A DNA stretch of 64,000 nt, taken from Pseudonocardia ammonioxydans. Its GTDB lineage: Bacteria; Actinomycetota; Actinomycetes; Mycobacteriales; Pseudonocardiaceae. The stretch spans positions 1-64,000 of the forward strand of contig NZ_FOUY01000012.1 of assembly GCF_900115005.1 (NCBI RefSeq), read 5' to 3'. A program made the translations under genes and the position numbers. Numbering within the stretch: position 1 is the first letter of the stretch; each line of letters opens with the position of its first letter. The notes under the pieces are model-generated. The model was not told the DNA's origin and did no database searches. It worked only from the letters and a program-made list of their open reading frames with translations. Shown here piece after piece: positions 8,363 to 17,421 of this stretch.

Positions 8363-9157
8363 ATGGCTACGGTACGCGGCGGTCTACACGCTGGCACGTT
8401 GACGGCATGGGAAAGCAGCTACTTCGCGCAGCTCTCCTCCGAGATCCGCAACGCCATGCTCCATGATGCGTTCGTGGTGACCGTGCCGGCCGGTCAGGCC
8501 ATCTACCAGGCGTTCGGCCCGCCCAAGCTCGCACTTCTCCACCACGGCCAGGCACGCGTCAAGGTCGTGTCCAAGGAGGGGCGCGCCGCGACGGTGCGCT
8601 ATGCGGGTCCAGGGCAGGTCATCGGCCTGCCGGCGGCGATCGCGCAGGGCTCCCCCGTGGGAGCCGACGCGATCACCGACTGCGAGGTCTCGATGCTCAA
8701 TGTCAACACACTGCGTCGCCTGGCGGCGAGCGACGCGACTCTGTCCTGGCTCCTCGCCCAACAGGCGTGCCAGATCGTGTTCGAGACCGTGGAATTCCTC
8801 GGGGACAACTTGTTCGGCACCGTGCAGCAGCGCGTCAGCAGGCACCTACTCGACCTCGCCTCCAACGCACCCGAGGGTCTCATCGTCAAGGTCGATCAAC
8901 AGGAGCTCGCCGACGCCATCGGCTCGGTGCGCGAGGTTGTGGCCCGAGCGCTCCGGAAGCTCCGTGAGGCCGGCCTCGTGGAGCGCCATCCCTCCGGCAT
9001 CCGGATCTCAGACCCCAGTGAGCTGCACCGAATCGCGGCCGGACAAGAGTCGGACGAGCCCTCGAAACGACCAGTACCCCGAGCGGACCTCGCGGGGGGT
9101 GACCGGGATCAGGAGATGTTGGGCCCCTCGGCGGAGCCGGACACCTTCCTCAGTTGA
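8363..9157 (+). CDS. Crp/Fnr-family transcriptional regulator
   Basis: 264 residues: N-terminal cyclic-nucleotide-binding-type beta roll (about 15-140), a dimerization helix and a C-terminal winged helix with QQELADAIGSVREVVARALRKL near 175-197. No Cys cluster typical of the iron-sulfur Fnr subgroup is visible. The last 35 residues form a polar, probably disordered tail beyond the usual length. It lies just downstream of the monooxygenase operon in the same direction and is the best candidate for its control. The effector is unknown. A hairpin overlaps its stop codon. Confidence 0.85.
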   Translation: MATVRGGLHAGTLTAWESSYFAQLSSEIRNAMLHDAFVVTVPAGQAIYQAFGPPKLALLHHGQARVKVVSKEGRAATVRYAGPGQVIGLPAAIAQGSPVGADAITDCEVSMLNVNTLRRLAASDATLSWLLAQQACQIVFETVEFLGDNLFGTVQQRVSRHLLDLASNAPEGLIVKVDQQELADAIGSVREVVARALRKLREAGLVERHPSGIRISDPSELHRIAAGQESDEPSKRPVPRADLAGGDRDQEMLGPSAEPDTFLS

Positions 9158-9175
9158 GCGGCCACAGGGCCGCTC
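9156..9175 (+). terminator. Hairpin after the Crp/Fnr regulator
   Basis: GAGCGGCC-acag-GGCCGCTC, an 8-bp perfect stem that overlaps the stop codon of the regulator. It would end the plus-strand transcription unit. Confidence 0.6.
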
Positions 9176-9561
9176 GGCGACAATGCCGCGGTACGGCTGG
9201 AGGCCGTGCAGAACCCCACCGAGCGGGCTGATGTCGCTGCGCGGAGCATCCCGGGCGAAGACACCTGTTATTGCAGCGTCCCCTGGCTCTGATTCCGCCA
9301 GTACAACCTGTAGCTGCAGACAGCCGACCTGGCGACCGGCGACGACTCTGTGGAGGTGCGGGGCGATGTCTCGGCACACCGGATTCTCTGCCGCCTACTT
9401 CTGCGGAGGCAGCGTGCTGTCGACTATGTCGACTCGGTGAGAAGTACATGACGGCGCGGAGGAAACTCGCCGAGGACCGGCGGGTCGCCGTCGGACTCGA
9501 GCAGGCGAGCCGAGGATGCCCATTCCGCCTTGTGCCGGCGGATCGGGCATCCACACCGAGG
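9176..9561. other. Gene-free spacer between convergent operons
   Basis: About 385 bp between the Crp/Fnr gene and the convergent maleylpyruvate isomerase gene. A plus-strand frame around 9313-9447 reads without stops but has no proper start and no family I recognise, so it may be a remnant. No promoter, repeat or RNA gene could be supported. Confidence 0.5.
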
Positions 9562-10263
9562 TCAGAGCCAGGTGGGAAGAGCGGGGGTGTCGGGGAGGGT
9601 CGCGCGGCCGGTCAGCCAGCCCGCAACCCGCGCCGCGGGAGCCGCGATCTCACCCAACGCCGGGGCCCTACCCAGCTGCCACTCCCGATTCCGGTCGGTG
9701 GGGCGCAGGGTGCAGGCAGGGCACCCGTCCTTGGTGGAGAGCATCCCGGTCACGTCGTCGAGCAGTAGATCGACGAGGTCGGCGGGCAGATCGGCCGTGG
9801 TCACCCCGGTGTCCAGGTCGACGGCGTGCAGCCACACCTCGCGGTTGCGCATCCACGGCACCTCGGCGGCGGGGATCGCCCGCCCCAGGGCGCTGCGCAC
9901 CTCCGAACGCCAGGCTTCCGGAGTGAGCTGGGCCAGGGCGGCATCGAGAGCCTCGGCGGTCTCGTGCAGTTCGCGCCGCAGCCGGTCCGGCGGGAATCCC
10001 ACCGACTCCTCGATCTCCGCGGCGCGCTGGGCGCGGTCGGCATACATCGGGTTCTCGACACCGGTCCGAGCCCAAGTCGCCAGCCGCACCAGCGCCTCGG
10101 CGTTGCGCGCGACGTGCCCTACGAGGTGCGCCCTCGTCCAACCGGGCAGGCTGCTCGGCTCGGCGAAGGCATCGTCGTCGAGCTTGTCCACCGTGGTCAG
10201 CAGCAGCTCGGTGCCCTGCCGCAGCCAAGGCAGCGTCGTCGACGTGTCATGGCGGTCGGTCAT
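9562..10263 (-). CDS. Mycothiol-dependent maleylpyruvate isomerase
   Basis: 233 residues of the MDMPI/DinB-like family: LPGWTRAHLVGHVARNAEAL near 40-60 gives the metal-binding His, and EVWLHAVDLDTG near 152 the conserved second His region. It isomerises maleylpyruvate to fumarylpyruvate with mycothiol, the actinobacterial thiol. Its GTG/ATG junction overlaps the preceding AMP ligase by 4 bp (start 10263, ligase stop at 10260), placing it last in the gentisate operon, exactly where the pathway needs it between gentisate dioxygenase and fumarylpyruvate hydrolase. Confidence 0.85.
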   Translation of the reverse strand: MTDRHDTSTTLPWLRQGTELLLTTVDKLDDDAFAEPSSLPGWTRAHLVGHVARNAEALVRLATWARTGVENPMYADRAQRAAEIEESVGFPPDRLRRELHETAEALDAALAQLTPEAWRSEVRSALGRAIPAAEVPWMRNREVWLHAVDLDTGVTTADLPADLVDLLLDDVTGMLSTKDGCPACTLRPTDRNREWQLGRAPALGEIAAPAARVAGWLTGRATLPDTPALPTWL

Positions 10264-11945
10264 GCGTTCGCTCCCGCGGACTCGTGCTCGAGGCGCTCGG
10301 CGATGTCCGCCCGCAACGCCTTCTTGTCGATCTTTCCGACCTTCGTCGACATCAGCGCGTCGACGACCTCCAAGCGGTCCGGCCACTTGAACTTCGCCAC
10401 CCCGATCGCGGCCATGGCCTCGCGCACCTCGTCGAGGGTGACCGTCGCGCCCGGACGAGGCACGACGTACAGGCACACGCGCTCGCCGAGCTCCCGGTCC
10501 GGCATCGCAACCGCGGCGACCTGGCTCACCGCAGGCAGCTGGTAGACGAGGTTCTCCACCTCCTCGGCGGAGATCTTCTCCCCACCGCGGTTGATCATGT
10601 CCTTGTCGCGGCCCTCCACGATCAGGTTGCCCTCTGGCGTACGGCGGCAAATGTCGCCGGAGCGATACCAGCCGTCCTCGGTGAACGCCCGGGCGTTCTG
10701 CTCGACGGCGCGGTAGTAGCCGCGCGGCGTGTAGGGGCCTCGTGTGAGCAGCGAGCCGGGTGTTCCCTCGGCGACGTCGACGTCCAGCTCGTCGACGAGG
10801 CGTACCTCGTCGTCCGGACACATCGGACGGCCCTGCGTGGTGCAGATGACGTCGATCGGGTCGTCCAGGCGAGTGAAGTTGAGAAGGCCCTCGGCCATCC
10901 CGAACACCTGCTGCAGCCGCGCCCCGAGCACCGGCTCGACGCGCCGGGCGAGCTTGTCGGCCAGGCGTGCCCCACCGACCTGCAGCACCCGCAGCGGCGC
11001 CGGGGCACCGTGCTCGACCGCGTGCTCCAGCCAGCGGCCGGCAACGGCCGGAACCACCGCGGTGTGCGTGATCCCCTCCTCGGCGATGGTGGCGAAGGCC
11101 CGTGCTGGCTCCGGCGACGGCAGTATGACGACGGTGCCACCGGCGAGTAGCACCCCAAGGATGCCCGGGCAGGCCAGTGGGAAGTTGTGCCCGGCCGGCA
11201 GGCTGACCAGGTAGACCGAGTCCGCGTCGACCGCAGCCATGTCCGCGCTGGCCCGAGCGTTGTAGGCGTAGTCGTCGTGGGTGCGGGCGATCAGCTTGGG
11301 CAGGCCGGTGGTGCCGCCGGAGAGCAGGAACACGGCCACGTCCCGGCTGTCGGGAGCGGCCGCGTCCATCCGGGCGCGCTCCTCCCCTGTCCCCGGCCCG
11401 CAGAGCGCGCGCAGATCGACACTCGCGTCATCGAGCTGGTCGCCGTCGACAAGGACGTGCCAGTCCGCATCGGTGGTCTTCTGCACGTCCGGGCCCAAGG
11501 CGTGGGCCAGCGCTTGGTGGTCGAAGTCCCGCATCCGGTCGGGGACCGCGATCGCGACGGCCTCGGCGTGCGCGGCCAGGTAGCTCAGCTCCGTGCGCCG
11601 GTGCGCGGGCAGCGCCATCACCGGCACGAGGCCGGCGCGGAGGCAGGCGAGGGCGAGGATCACGAACTCCGCGCTGTTGCCGAGTTGCACGAGAATCCGG
11701 TCGCCGCGCGTGATGCCCAGGTCCAGCAGGCGGGCCGCGGCGGCGTCCGCCCGGTCCGCGAGCTCGCGGTGGGTCAGCCGCAGCCCGTTCGCCGCGTCGA
11801 CGAGCGCGGGCGCGTCGGGTGTGCGGTCCGCGACCTCGCGCAGCAGGTGGCCGAGCGGGACCCCCTGCCAGTAGCCAGCGGCGACGTACCGCTCGGCCTC
11901 TGCGGCGGGCCAGGGGACGGTGTGCTCACTGATGGGGCTGGGCAT
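10260..11945 (-). CDS. sdgA: AMP-forming aryl-CoA/aryl-AMP ligase (salicylate-activating, SdgA/DhbE-like)
   Basis: 561-residue ANL-superfamily ligase. It shows the phosphate-binding loop LLSGGTTGLPK near 195-205, GWYRSGDICRR near 415, GRDKDMINRGGEKIS near 430-445 and the C-terminal lysine in STKVGKIDKKAL near 540. The overall pattern is that of 2,3-dihydroxybenzoate/salicylate adenylating enzymes. In Streptomyces WA46, SdgA activates salicylate for the CoA-dependent gentisate route (recalled knowledge). Its neighbours, a salicylyl-CoA hydroxylase and gentisate dioxygenase, support the same role. The ATG at 11945 lies 20 bp inside the upstream gene. A related benzoate-type substrate cannot be excluded. 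Confidence 0.75.
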   Translation of the reverse strand: MPSPISEHTVPWPAAEAERYVAAGYWQGVPLGHLLREVADRTPDAPALVDAANGLRLTHRELADRADAAAARLLDLGITRGDRILVQLGNSAEFVILALACLRAGLVPVMALPAHRRTELSYLAAHAEAVAIAVPDRMRDFDHQALAHALGPDVQKTTDADWHVLVDGDQLDDASVDLRALCGPGTGEERARMDAAAPDSRDVAVFLLSGGTTGLPKLIARTHDDYAYNARASADMAAVDADSVYLVSLPAGHNFPLACPGILGVLLAGGTVVILPSPEPARAFATIAEEGITHTAVVPAVAGRWLEHAVEHGAPAPLRVLQVGGARLADKLARRVEPVLGARLQQVFGMAEGLLNFTRLDDPIDVICTTQGRPMCPDDEVRLVDELDVDVAEGTPGSLLTRGPYTPRGYYRAVEQNARAFTEDGWYRSGDICRRTPEGNLIVEGRDKDMINRGGEKISAEEVENLVYQLPAVSQVAAVAMPDRELGERVCLYVVPRPGATVTLDEVREAMAAIGVAKFKWPDRLEVVDALMSTKVGKIDKKALRADIAERLEHESAGANA

Positions 11946-13971
11946 CGTCGGCCTCCCGGTGCAGGACGACGGCGTCGAGGGCGACCAGGCCGTCGTCGGT
12001 GAGTCGGAGTGGATTGACCTCGATCTCGGCGAGGTCGGGCGTAGCGGCGAGGGCCCCGCCCAATCGGGCGACGGCCTCACCGAGCGCGGCGGGATCCAGG
12101 CTCGGACCGCCTCGCCAGCCCTCGAGCAGCGCACGGCCCGCCAGCTCGGCCGGCATGAGGGCTGCCTCGGCGACGGTCAGTGGGGCGAGTCGCACGGAGA
12201 CGTCCGCGAGGGCCTCCGCAGTGGTCCCACCCAATCCGACCAGCACGATCGGGCCGAACACGGCGTCCCGCCGGGCGCCGAGGACCAGGTCGACCCCGCC
12301 CGGCGCCATGCGCTCCACGAGGAACCGGGAGGCGCCCGCGGCTTCCAGGGTGTCTAGGGCGGACTCGAGTTCTGCGGAGTCCCGGATGCCGAGCTTGACC
12401 CCGCCGATCTCGGTCTTGTGCAGGACTGTGGCGTCGAGCAGCTTGACCGCGACCGGTCCGCCCAGCTCGGCGAGCGCCGCCCGTGCCTCGGCGCGGTCCG
12501 CGCAGGCACGCCGGGGCATGGTGGCGATGCCGAGGGCGTCGAGCAGGTCCTTCGCCTGGTGCTCGTCCAGCGGAGCGGCCGGCACGGTGACCTCGACAGG
12601 ATCGGGCGTGCTGGCGATCCGGGCGCGGCCACGGGCGTCGGCGAGGATCGCTGCGCTGGCGGCGGCGACCCCGTGGGGGTCGGCGGCCACGGCGACGCCG
12701 GCGGAGATCAGCTCGGCGCGGCATCGCAGTACGTCCGTCCCGTGGCCACCGACGCCGAGCACCACCGGTACCTCGGTCAGGCAGCCTTCCTTGACCGCTG
12801 CGGTGAGGTCGACGGCGTCGGGTTCATGCAGGGCATACCCGGCGACGACGTCCACCCGCGGGTCTCCGGACACCGCGGACAACACGGCGCCGAACTCCGG
12901 CCCGGGGCGCCCGGTGTCGACCGGGTTGCGCTGGAAGGTCAGGGGCGGCAGCAGGGTCGCGAGCGTTCCCTGGCTGGTTTCGGTGAGCTCAGGGACGCGG
13001 GCGCGTCGGCTCCGCAGCTCGTCGAGCAGCAGCAGCCCGGGGCCCGCCTGCGCTGTTACCACGCCGATGCCGGGGTCAGCCGCCGGAGCAGCGCGGGTCA
13101 CCGACAATGCGCCGACCGCGTCGACCAACTCGCGCTCGTCGTCGACGAGCACTGCGCCGGCCTGCGCGAGGGCGGCGCGGGTGGTGCGCCAGGAGGTGGC
13201 GAGTGCTCCGGTGTGTGACGCGGCGAAGTCTCCGACGTCGTTGCGCCCCACGACCAGGGCGACAACCGGTTTGTGCGGCACGAGTGCCGCGACGGCCTCG
13301 ACCAGTGCCCGGCCGTCTGCAACCGATTCGACGTGCAGGGCCACCGCACCGGTCGACGGGTCGGTGGCGAGGTGGGCCAGGACATCCGGCGCGGTGATGT
13401 CCACGCCGTTGCCTAGGCCGACGGCCAGGCTGATTCCGTGTCCGGCCTCGGACAGGAGGAAGGCCAGCGCGTGGTTGACCCCGCCGCTGGCGGCGACCAC
13501 GGCGACACGCCCGGCCTCCACCGACGCGACGCCGGGGACGAAGCTCGCCGTCAGTGCACGAGGCGGGGTGAGGAAGCCGCTGGTGTTGGGCCCGAGCAGG
13601 TGGATCCCGCTGTCCCGCACCACCGCTGCGAGCTCGTCTTGGAAGCCGACGCCCGATCCGCCGGCCTCGGCGAACCCGCCACCGCAGATCACCGCGGCGC
13701 CGACACCGGCAGCGGCCGCCTCGGCGAGCACGCCGGGGCACGCGGGGGCGGGGACACAGATCATTGTGAGATCGATCGGGCCGTCCGCGGCGGCCGCGGC
13801 GAGGGAAGAGTACATCGTGGCGTCCCGGCCGTTGACCAGGGCGAGCCGGCCACCGGCCGCCGCGAATCCGTCAAGCGATCGGGCCAGCGCGGCACCGAGT
13901 TTCCCCGGCGTGCGTGAGGCCCCGACGACGGCGATCGAACGTGGCGCGAACAGGGGCGTGAGCGCGCTCAT
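11926..13971 (-). CDS. ADP-forming acyl-CoA synthetase (acetate-CoA ligase family)
   Basis: 681 residues combining a CoA-binding Rossmann domain (about 5-140, with IAVVGASRTPGKLG), succinyl-CoA-ligase-like domains and a C-terminal ATP-grasp region (about 465-675) with GPVAVKLLDATVLHKTEIGGV and LAEIEVNPLRL. This is the single-chain AcdAB arrangement. It overlaps its upstream neighbour by ATGA and its downstream neighbour by 20 bp, so it belongs to the aromatic operon. It may supply the CoA-transfer step after adenylation, as proposed for SdgB, or activate another acid. An AMP-forming and an ADP-forming ligase side by side is unusual. Confidence 0.8.
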   Translation of the reverse strand: MSALTPLFAPRSIAVVGASRTPGKLGAALARSLDGFAAAGGRLALVNGRDATMYSSLAAAAADGPIDLTMICVPAPACPGVLAEAAAAGVGAAVICGGGFAEAGGSGVGFQDELAAVVRDSGIHLLGPNTSGFLTPPRALTASFVPGVASVEAGRVAVVAASGGVNHALAFLLSEAGHGISLAVGLGNGVDITAPDVLAHLATDPSTGAVALHVESVADGRALVEAVAALVPHKPVVALVVGRNDVGDFAASHTGALATSWRTTRAALAQAGAVLVDDERELVDAVGALSVTRAAPAADPGIGVVTAQAGPGLLLLDELRSRRARVPELTETSQGTLATLLPPLTFQRNPVDTGRPGPEFGAVLSAVSGDPRVDVVAGYALHEPDAVDLTAAVKEGCLTEVPVVLGVGGHGTDVLRCRAELISAGVAVAADPHGVAAASAAILADARGRARIASTPDPVEVTVPAAPLDEHQAKDLLDALGIATMPRRACADRAEARAALAELGGPVAVKLLDATVLHKTEIGGVKLGIRDSAELESALDTLEAAGASRFLVERMAPGGVDLVLGARRDAVFGPIVLVGLGGTTAEALADVSVRLAPLTVAEAALMPAELAGRALLEGWRGGPSLDPAALGEAVARLGGALAATPDLAEIEVNPLRLTDDGLVALDAVVLHREADDAQPHQ

Positions 13972-15533
13972 CGATCCCACCCCGGTGACACCCCGACGAG
14001 ATCGGTCCGTCCGGAGAGGACCGCAGTCAGAGCCTTGTCCCGGTCCAGGTCCGGGTCGACGAGCAGGGTGGGCAGGCCTTCGGCGAGCCGGGCCTGCTCT
14101 GTGACGAGCGTCCGCGTCAGCGGGGTGCCGCCGTGGACCGCCACGACCGCGGGCCCGCGCCGGACCAGCGCCGCCAGCGCGGAGAAGGTATGCGGCAATC
14201 CGGCCTCGGTCTCCGGAGCCGCCAGCACCCCGCCCCACGGACCCTCGCCAGACTCACCGAGCGGCAGCCCGCCAGCGCGAACCGGGATTCCGTGGCCCAG
14301 CTCGACCTCGACGGCGCGACCGGGCACCGACCACCCCCTGTTCTCGAACGGGGTCTCCAGGGGCTCGGCACCGTGCGCGTCCACCCATCCCTGGTGGCTG
14401 GCGGCGACGAAGTCCGGCGCCCGTCGGGCGAGCCGGGAGTCGGTGATGCTGCGGGACAGGAAGTGGTACGCGAACTGCCAGGGATCGAACGCCTCGTGGT
14501 AGCGGCCGAAATGCTCCCACCAGGCCAGACTCGGCCGGGCCGAGTCCTGAATCTGGCGCACGGACGGCTGCGCGGCCTTCTCGTACGCGGCCAACGCCGC
14601 CGCGAGGTCACGGGGCTGCGCGGTGAGCGCAGCCGACAGTGCGACCGCGTCCTCCATTGCCATCTTCGTGCCCGAACCGACTGAAAAGTGCGCGGTGTGT
14701 ACGGCATCGCCGAGGAACGCGACGGGGCGGGGCGCGAGGGTGTGCCAGCGGCTGGTGCGCCGGGTGCGGAAATTGCCCCAGCGGGAGTTGTTGGCCAGCA
14801 GCTGCTTCCCGTCGATCTGGTCGGCGAACAGCTTTTCCAGGTACTCCTTGGAGAGCAAGTCGCTCTCGCCGGACGGACGGGTCACGTCGAACTCGTCGAG
14901 CCCGGCCCGCCGCCAGGACGCCTCGTCGGTCTCCACGATGAACGTGGAGAGCTCGTCGGAGATCGGGTAGCCGTGCACGGCGAACACGCCGTCGGGGCTG
15001 CGCTCGTGCACGAAGGTGAGGCCGTCGAACAGGTAGTCCGTGCCGAACCAGACGAACTTCGCGGTCGCGGTCTCGATCTCCACGCCGAGGTCGGCGTCGA
15101 GCTGCTCGCGGATCTTCGACCCGGTGCCGTCGGCGGCCACGACGAGGTCGTAGTCGGCGAGTTCAGCGAGCGTGACCTCCGTGGAGAACCGGAGGTCGGC
15201 GCCGACCTCCCGGGCGCGGGCCTGCATCAGCGCCAGCAGCGTCTTACGGACCACGGCAGCCATGCCGTTGCCGCCGCAGCGGATCCGCTCGCCCTTGAGC
15301 CGGACCTCGATCTCGTCCCAGTGACGGCCGTGCTCGGTCAGTGCCTGCCGCAGCACCGGATCGGCTTCGTAAATCCCGGCCAGAGTGCGGTCGGAGAACA
15401 CCACACCGAAGCCGAATGTGTCATCGGCCCGGTTCCGCTCGAACACGGTCACCTCGACCGACGGATCGGCCCGCTTGATCAGTGTGGCGAAGAACAGCCC
15501 GCCCGGGCCGCCCCCGGCGACGGCGATGCGCAT
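13968..15533 (-). CDS. sdgC: Salicylyl-CoA 5-hydroxylase (FAD monooxygenase)
   Basis: 521-residue flavoprotein with the N-terminal FAD motif VAGGGPGGLFFATL, a DG region at VVAADGTGSKIR and the GD motif FLGDAVHTAHFSVGSGTKMAMEDA near 275-298. It closely matches salicylyl-CoA 5-hydroxylases, which convert salicylyl-CoA to gentisyl-CoA with NADH and O2. Many relatives carry a C-terminal old-yellow-enzyme domain and are near 770 residues. Here only about 130 residues follow the hydroxylase core, and their last part (VTEQARLAEGLPTLLV, LSGRTDLVG) still resembles the end of that barrel, suggesting an internal deletion. It is coupled to both neighbours by 1-4 bp overlaps. Confidence 0.78.
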   Translation of the reverse strand: MRIAVAGGGPGGLFFATLIKRADPSVEVTVFERNRADDTFGFGVVFSDRTLAGIYEADPVLRQALTEHGRHWDEIEVRLKGERIRCGGNGMAAVVRKTLLALMQARAREVGADLRFSTEVTLAELADYDLVVAADGTGSKIREQLDADLGVEIETATAKFVWFGTDYLFDGLTFVHERSPDGVFAVHGYPISDELSTFIVETDEASWRRAGLDEFDVTRPSGESDLLSKEYLEKLFADQIDGKQLLANNSRWGNFRTRRTSRWHTLAPRPVAFLGDAVHTAHFSVGSGTKMAMEDAVALSAALTAQPRDLAAALAAYEKAAQPSVRQIQDSARPSLAWWEHFGRYHEAFDPWQFAYHFLSRSITDSRLARRAPDFVAASHQGWVDAHGAEPLETPFENRGWSVPGRAVEVELGHGIPVRAGGLPLGESGEGPWGGVLAAPETEAGLPHTFSALAALVRRGPAVVAVHGGTPLTRTLVTEQARLAEGLPTLLVDPDLDRDKALTAVLSGRTDLVGVSPGWDR

Positions 15534-16345
15534 CAGTCCGCCTTCACCACGATGTTCTTCAGTTCGCCCACTCCCTCGACGCGAGTCACGACCGCGGAGC
15601 CCTCCCCGAGGTAGCGCGGGGGTTTGCGGGCGTGCCCGACACCACCCGGCGTGCCAGTGGCGATAATGTCCCCCGGCACCAGGGTGATGATCTGCGAGAT
15701 GTAGGCGACCAGGTCGGCCGGGCCGAACACCAGGTCCGAGGTGTCCGCCTTCTGCACCACGTCCCCGTCGACCTCGCAGGAGATGTCACCGGGCTCCGCA
15801 TCCGTGACCAGCCACGGACCGACCGGGGTGCTCCGCTCGAAGGTCTTGCCCTGCAGCCACTCCACAGAGCGGTACTGGAAGTCTCGGGCGGTCACGTCAT
15901 TGACCACGGTGTAGCCGGCGATGGCCGCGGCGGCCTGCTCCGGGCTCGCGTGCCGGACCTCGGTGCCGATGACCACACCCAGCTCGGCCTCCCAGTCCAC
16001 CTGCTCCGACCCCGCCGGCAGCTCCACCGGGTCGTGGGCACCGACCAGCGCCCGGGCGAACTTCGCGAACAACGCCGGATACTCCGGCAGCTCGCGGCCC
16101 ATCTCCAGGATGTGTGTGCGGTAGTTCAGACCAACACAGAACACCTTCTCCGGCTTCGGCACGAGCGGCGCGAAGTTCAGCCCGGTGAGCTCGTGACGCG
16201 CGCCGGTCGCGGTCTCGGCCGCACTGCGCCAGTCCGGCCGGGCCAGGAACACGCCGAGGTCCTCGGCACCCAGCTCAACAGCCGCATCGTCGTCGATCCG
16301 GACCGCTGCGGTGGCAGTGGCGGTGCGGATGGTCGCAAGCTTCAC
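15533..16345 (-). CDS. Fumarylpyruvate hydrolase (FAH family)
   Basis: 270-residue fumarylacetoacetate-hydrolase-family enzyme. Metal-site residues appear in DWEAELGVVIG near 115 and in VNDVTARDFQYRS near 150, and the C-terminal signature GDIIATGTPGGVGHARKPPRYL near 228. It splits fumarylpyruvate to fumarate and pyruvate, the last step of the gentisate route. The start is the GTG at 16345, which overlaps the gentisate dioxygenase stop (GTGA). A closely related but frameshifted FAH gene lies at 20396-21288. Confidence 0.85.
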   Translation of the reverse strand: MKLATIRTATATAAVRIDDDAAVELGAEDLGVFLARPDWRSAAETATGARHELTGLNFAPLVPKPEKVFCVGLNYRTHILEMGRELPEYPALFAKFARALVGAHDPVELPAGSEQVDWEAELGVVIGTEVRHASPEQAAAAIAGYTVVNDVTARDFQYRSVEWLQGKTFERSTPVGPWLVTDAEPGDISCEVDGDVVQKADTSDLVFGPADLVAYISQIITLVPGDIIATGTPGGVGHARKPPRYLGEGSAVVTRVEGVGELKNIVVKAD

Positions 16346-17421
16346 GAACGGCCCTCTCGTGCGGTGTGGGCGAGACCGAGGGCCTCGAAGACGGGGGCGT
16401 CGGAGTAACGGAAGGCGTCGAGCCCGGAGTCGGTGTCGAAGGCCAGACCCGCCCAGGACGGCACGCAGAACAGGTCGCCCTTGCCGACCTCGTACCGCTC
16501 CTCGCCCACGGTGACGGCTCCGGAGCCCTCGAAGATCTGCCACACCGACGATCCGGCCGTACGGGTCAGCATGGTGGAGGTGCCGGCGCGCAGCCGATGC
16601 ATCTCGCAACGCATGGTGGTCAGACAGTCACCTGCGGTGGCCGGGTTGGTGAACCGGACCACCGCGTGTCCGGGCTCGACGACACCGGGCTGCCCCTCAC
16701 GCTCCAGCTCGAGCTGTGCGGTCAGCGCGGCGTCGGTGTGCTCCCAGCGGTACGCCATCAGCGGAGACGCCTTCGGGGTGGGCGCGCCGACCGGGGTCAG
16801 CCCGGCGTGCCCCCACAAGCGCTCGTTGCGCGAGACCGCCGGCGTCTCCTTCGTGGCCAGCACGTCCGGGCCGAACTCGAAGAACCCGGCGTCGATCGTG
16901 CGGACCAGCGGGATGTCCAGGCCGTCGATCCAGGCCATCGGGTGGTCGGTGGTGTTGTGGTGCTCGTGGAAATGCATGCCGGGGGTGAGCAGCAGATCCC
17001 CCCGGCGCATGGCCACGGGGTCTCCCTCCACGTTCGTCCACACGCCCTCGCCCTCGACCACGAACCGGAAGGCGGTCTGGGTGTGGCGGTGTGCTGGTGC
17101 CTCCTCGCGCGGGCCCAGATACTGGATCGCGGCCCACAGCGTCGGCGTGGCGTAGGGCGTGCCGGGCAGGCCCGGGTTGGCGAGCGCGATCGCACGCCGC
17201 TCCCCACCGCGGCCGACCGGGACGAGCTCGCCCGCGCGCTCGGCCAGCGGCAGCAGAGTGGACCAGCGCCACAGCATCGGTACCGAGTCCGGCCGCGGGG
17301 TGGTCGGCATCAGACCGCCGATCTGGGTCCACAGCGGCGTCATGTGCGCGGCGGCGAAAGCCGCGTACAGCTCGTCGAGCTGCTCCTGCTCCTGCGGGGT
17401 GATTTCCGGTGCGGCGGTCAT
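16342..17421 (-). CDS. Gentisate 1,2-dioxygenase
   Basis: 359-residue bicupin. The first cupin has the Fe(II)-binding set in EEAPAHRHTQTAFRF near 101-115 and FHEHHNTTDHPMAWIDGLDIPL near 151-172; a second cupin follows with VWQIFEGSGAVTVGEERYEV near 300. It opens gentisate to maleylpyruvate. Length matches the family (about 350-370). The ATG follows GGAAGGAATTCGGGC. It is the first gene of a six-gene minus-strand operon (dioxygenase, hydrolase, hydroxylase, two ligases, isomerase) and lies 100 bp downstream of the PaaX-type regulator. Confidence 0.9.
   Translation of the reverse strand: MTAAPEITPQEQEQLDELYAAFAAAHMTPLWTQIGGLMPTTPRPDSVPMLWRWSTLLPLAERAGELVPVGRGGERRAIALANPGLPGTPYATPTLWAAIQYLGPREEAPAHRHTQTAFRFVVEGEGVWTNVEGDPVAMRRGDLLLTPGMHFHEHHNTTDHPMAWIDGLDIPLVRTIDAGFFEFGPDVLATKETPAVSRNERLWGHAGLTPVGAPTPKASPLMAYRWEHTDAALTAQLELEREGQPGVVEPGHAVVRFTNPATAGDCLTTMRCEMHRLRAGTSTMLTRTAGSSVWQIFEGSGAVTVGEERYEVGKGDLFCVPSWAGLAFDTDSGLDAFRYSDAPVFEALGLAHTAREGRS

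Noticed and set aside
11999..14104. 701-codon plus-strand frame opposite the ADP-forming acyl-CoA synthetase
   Set aside because: Ser/Ala/Arg low-complexity translation without motifs; the minus strand encodes a full-length enzyme.
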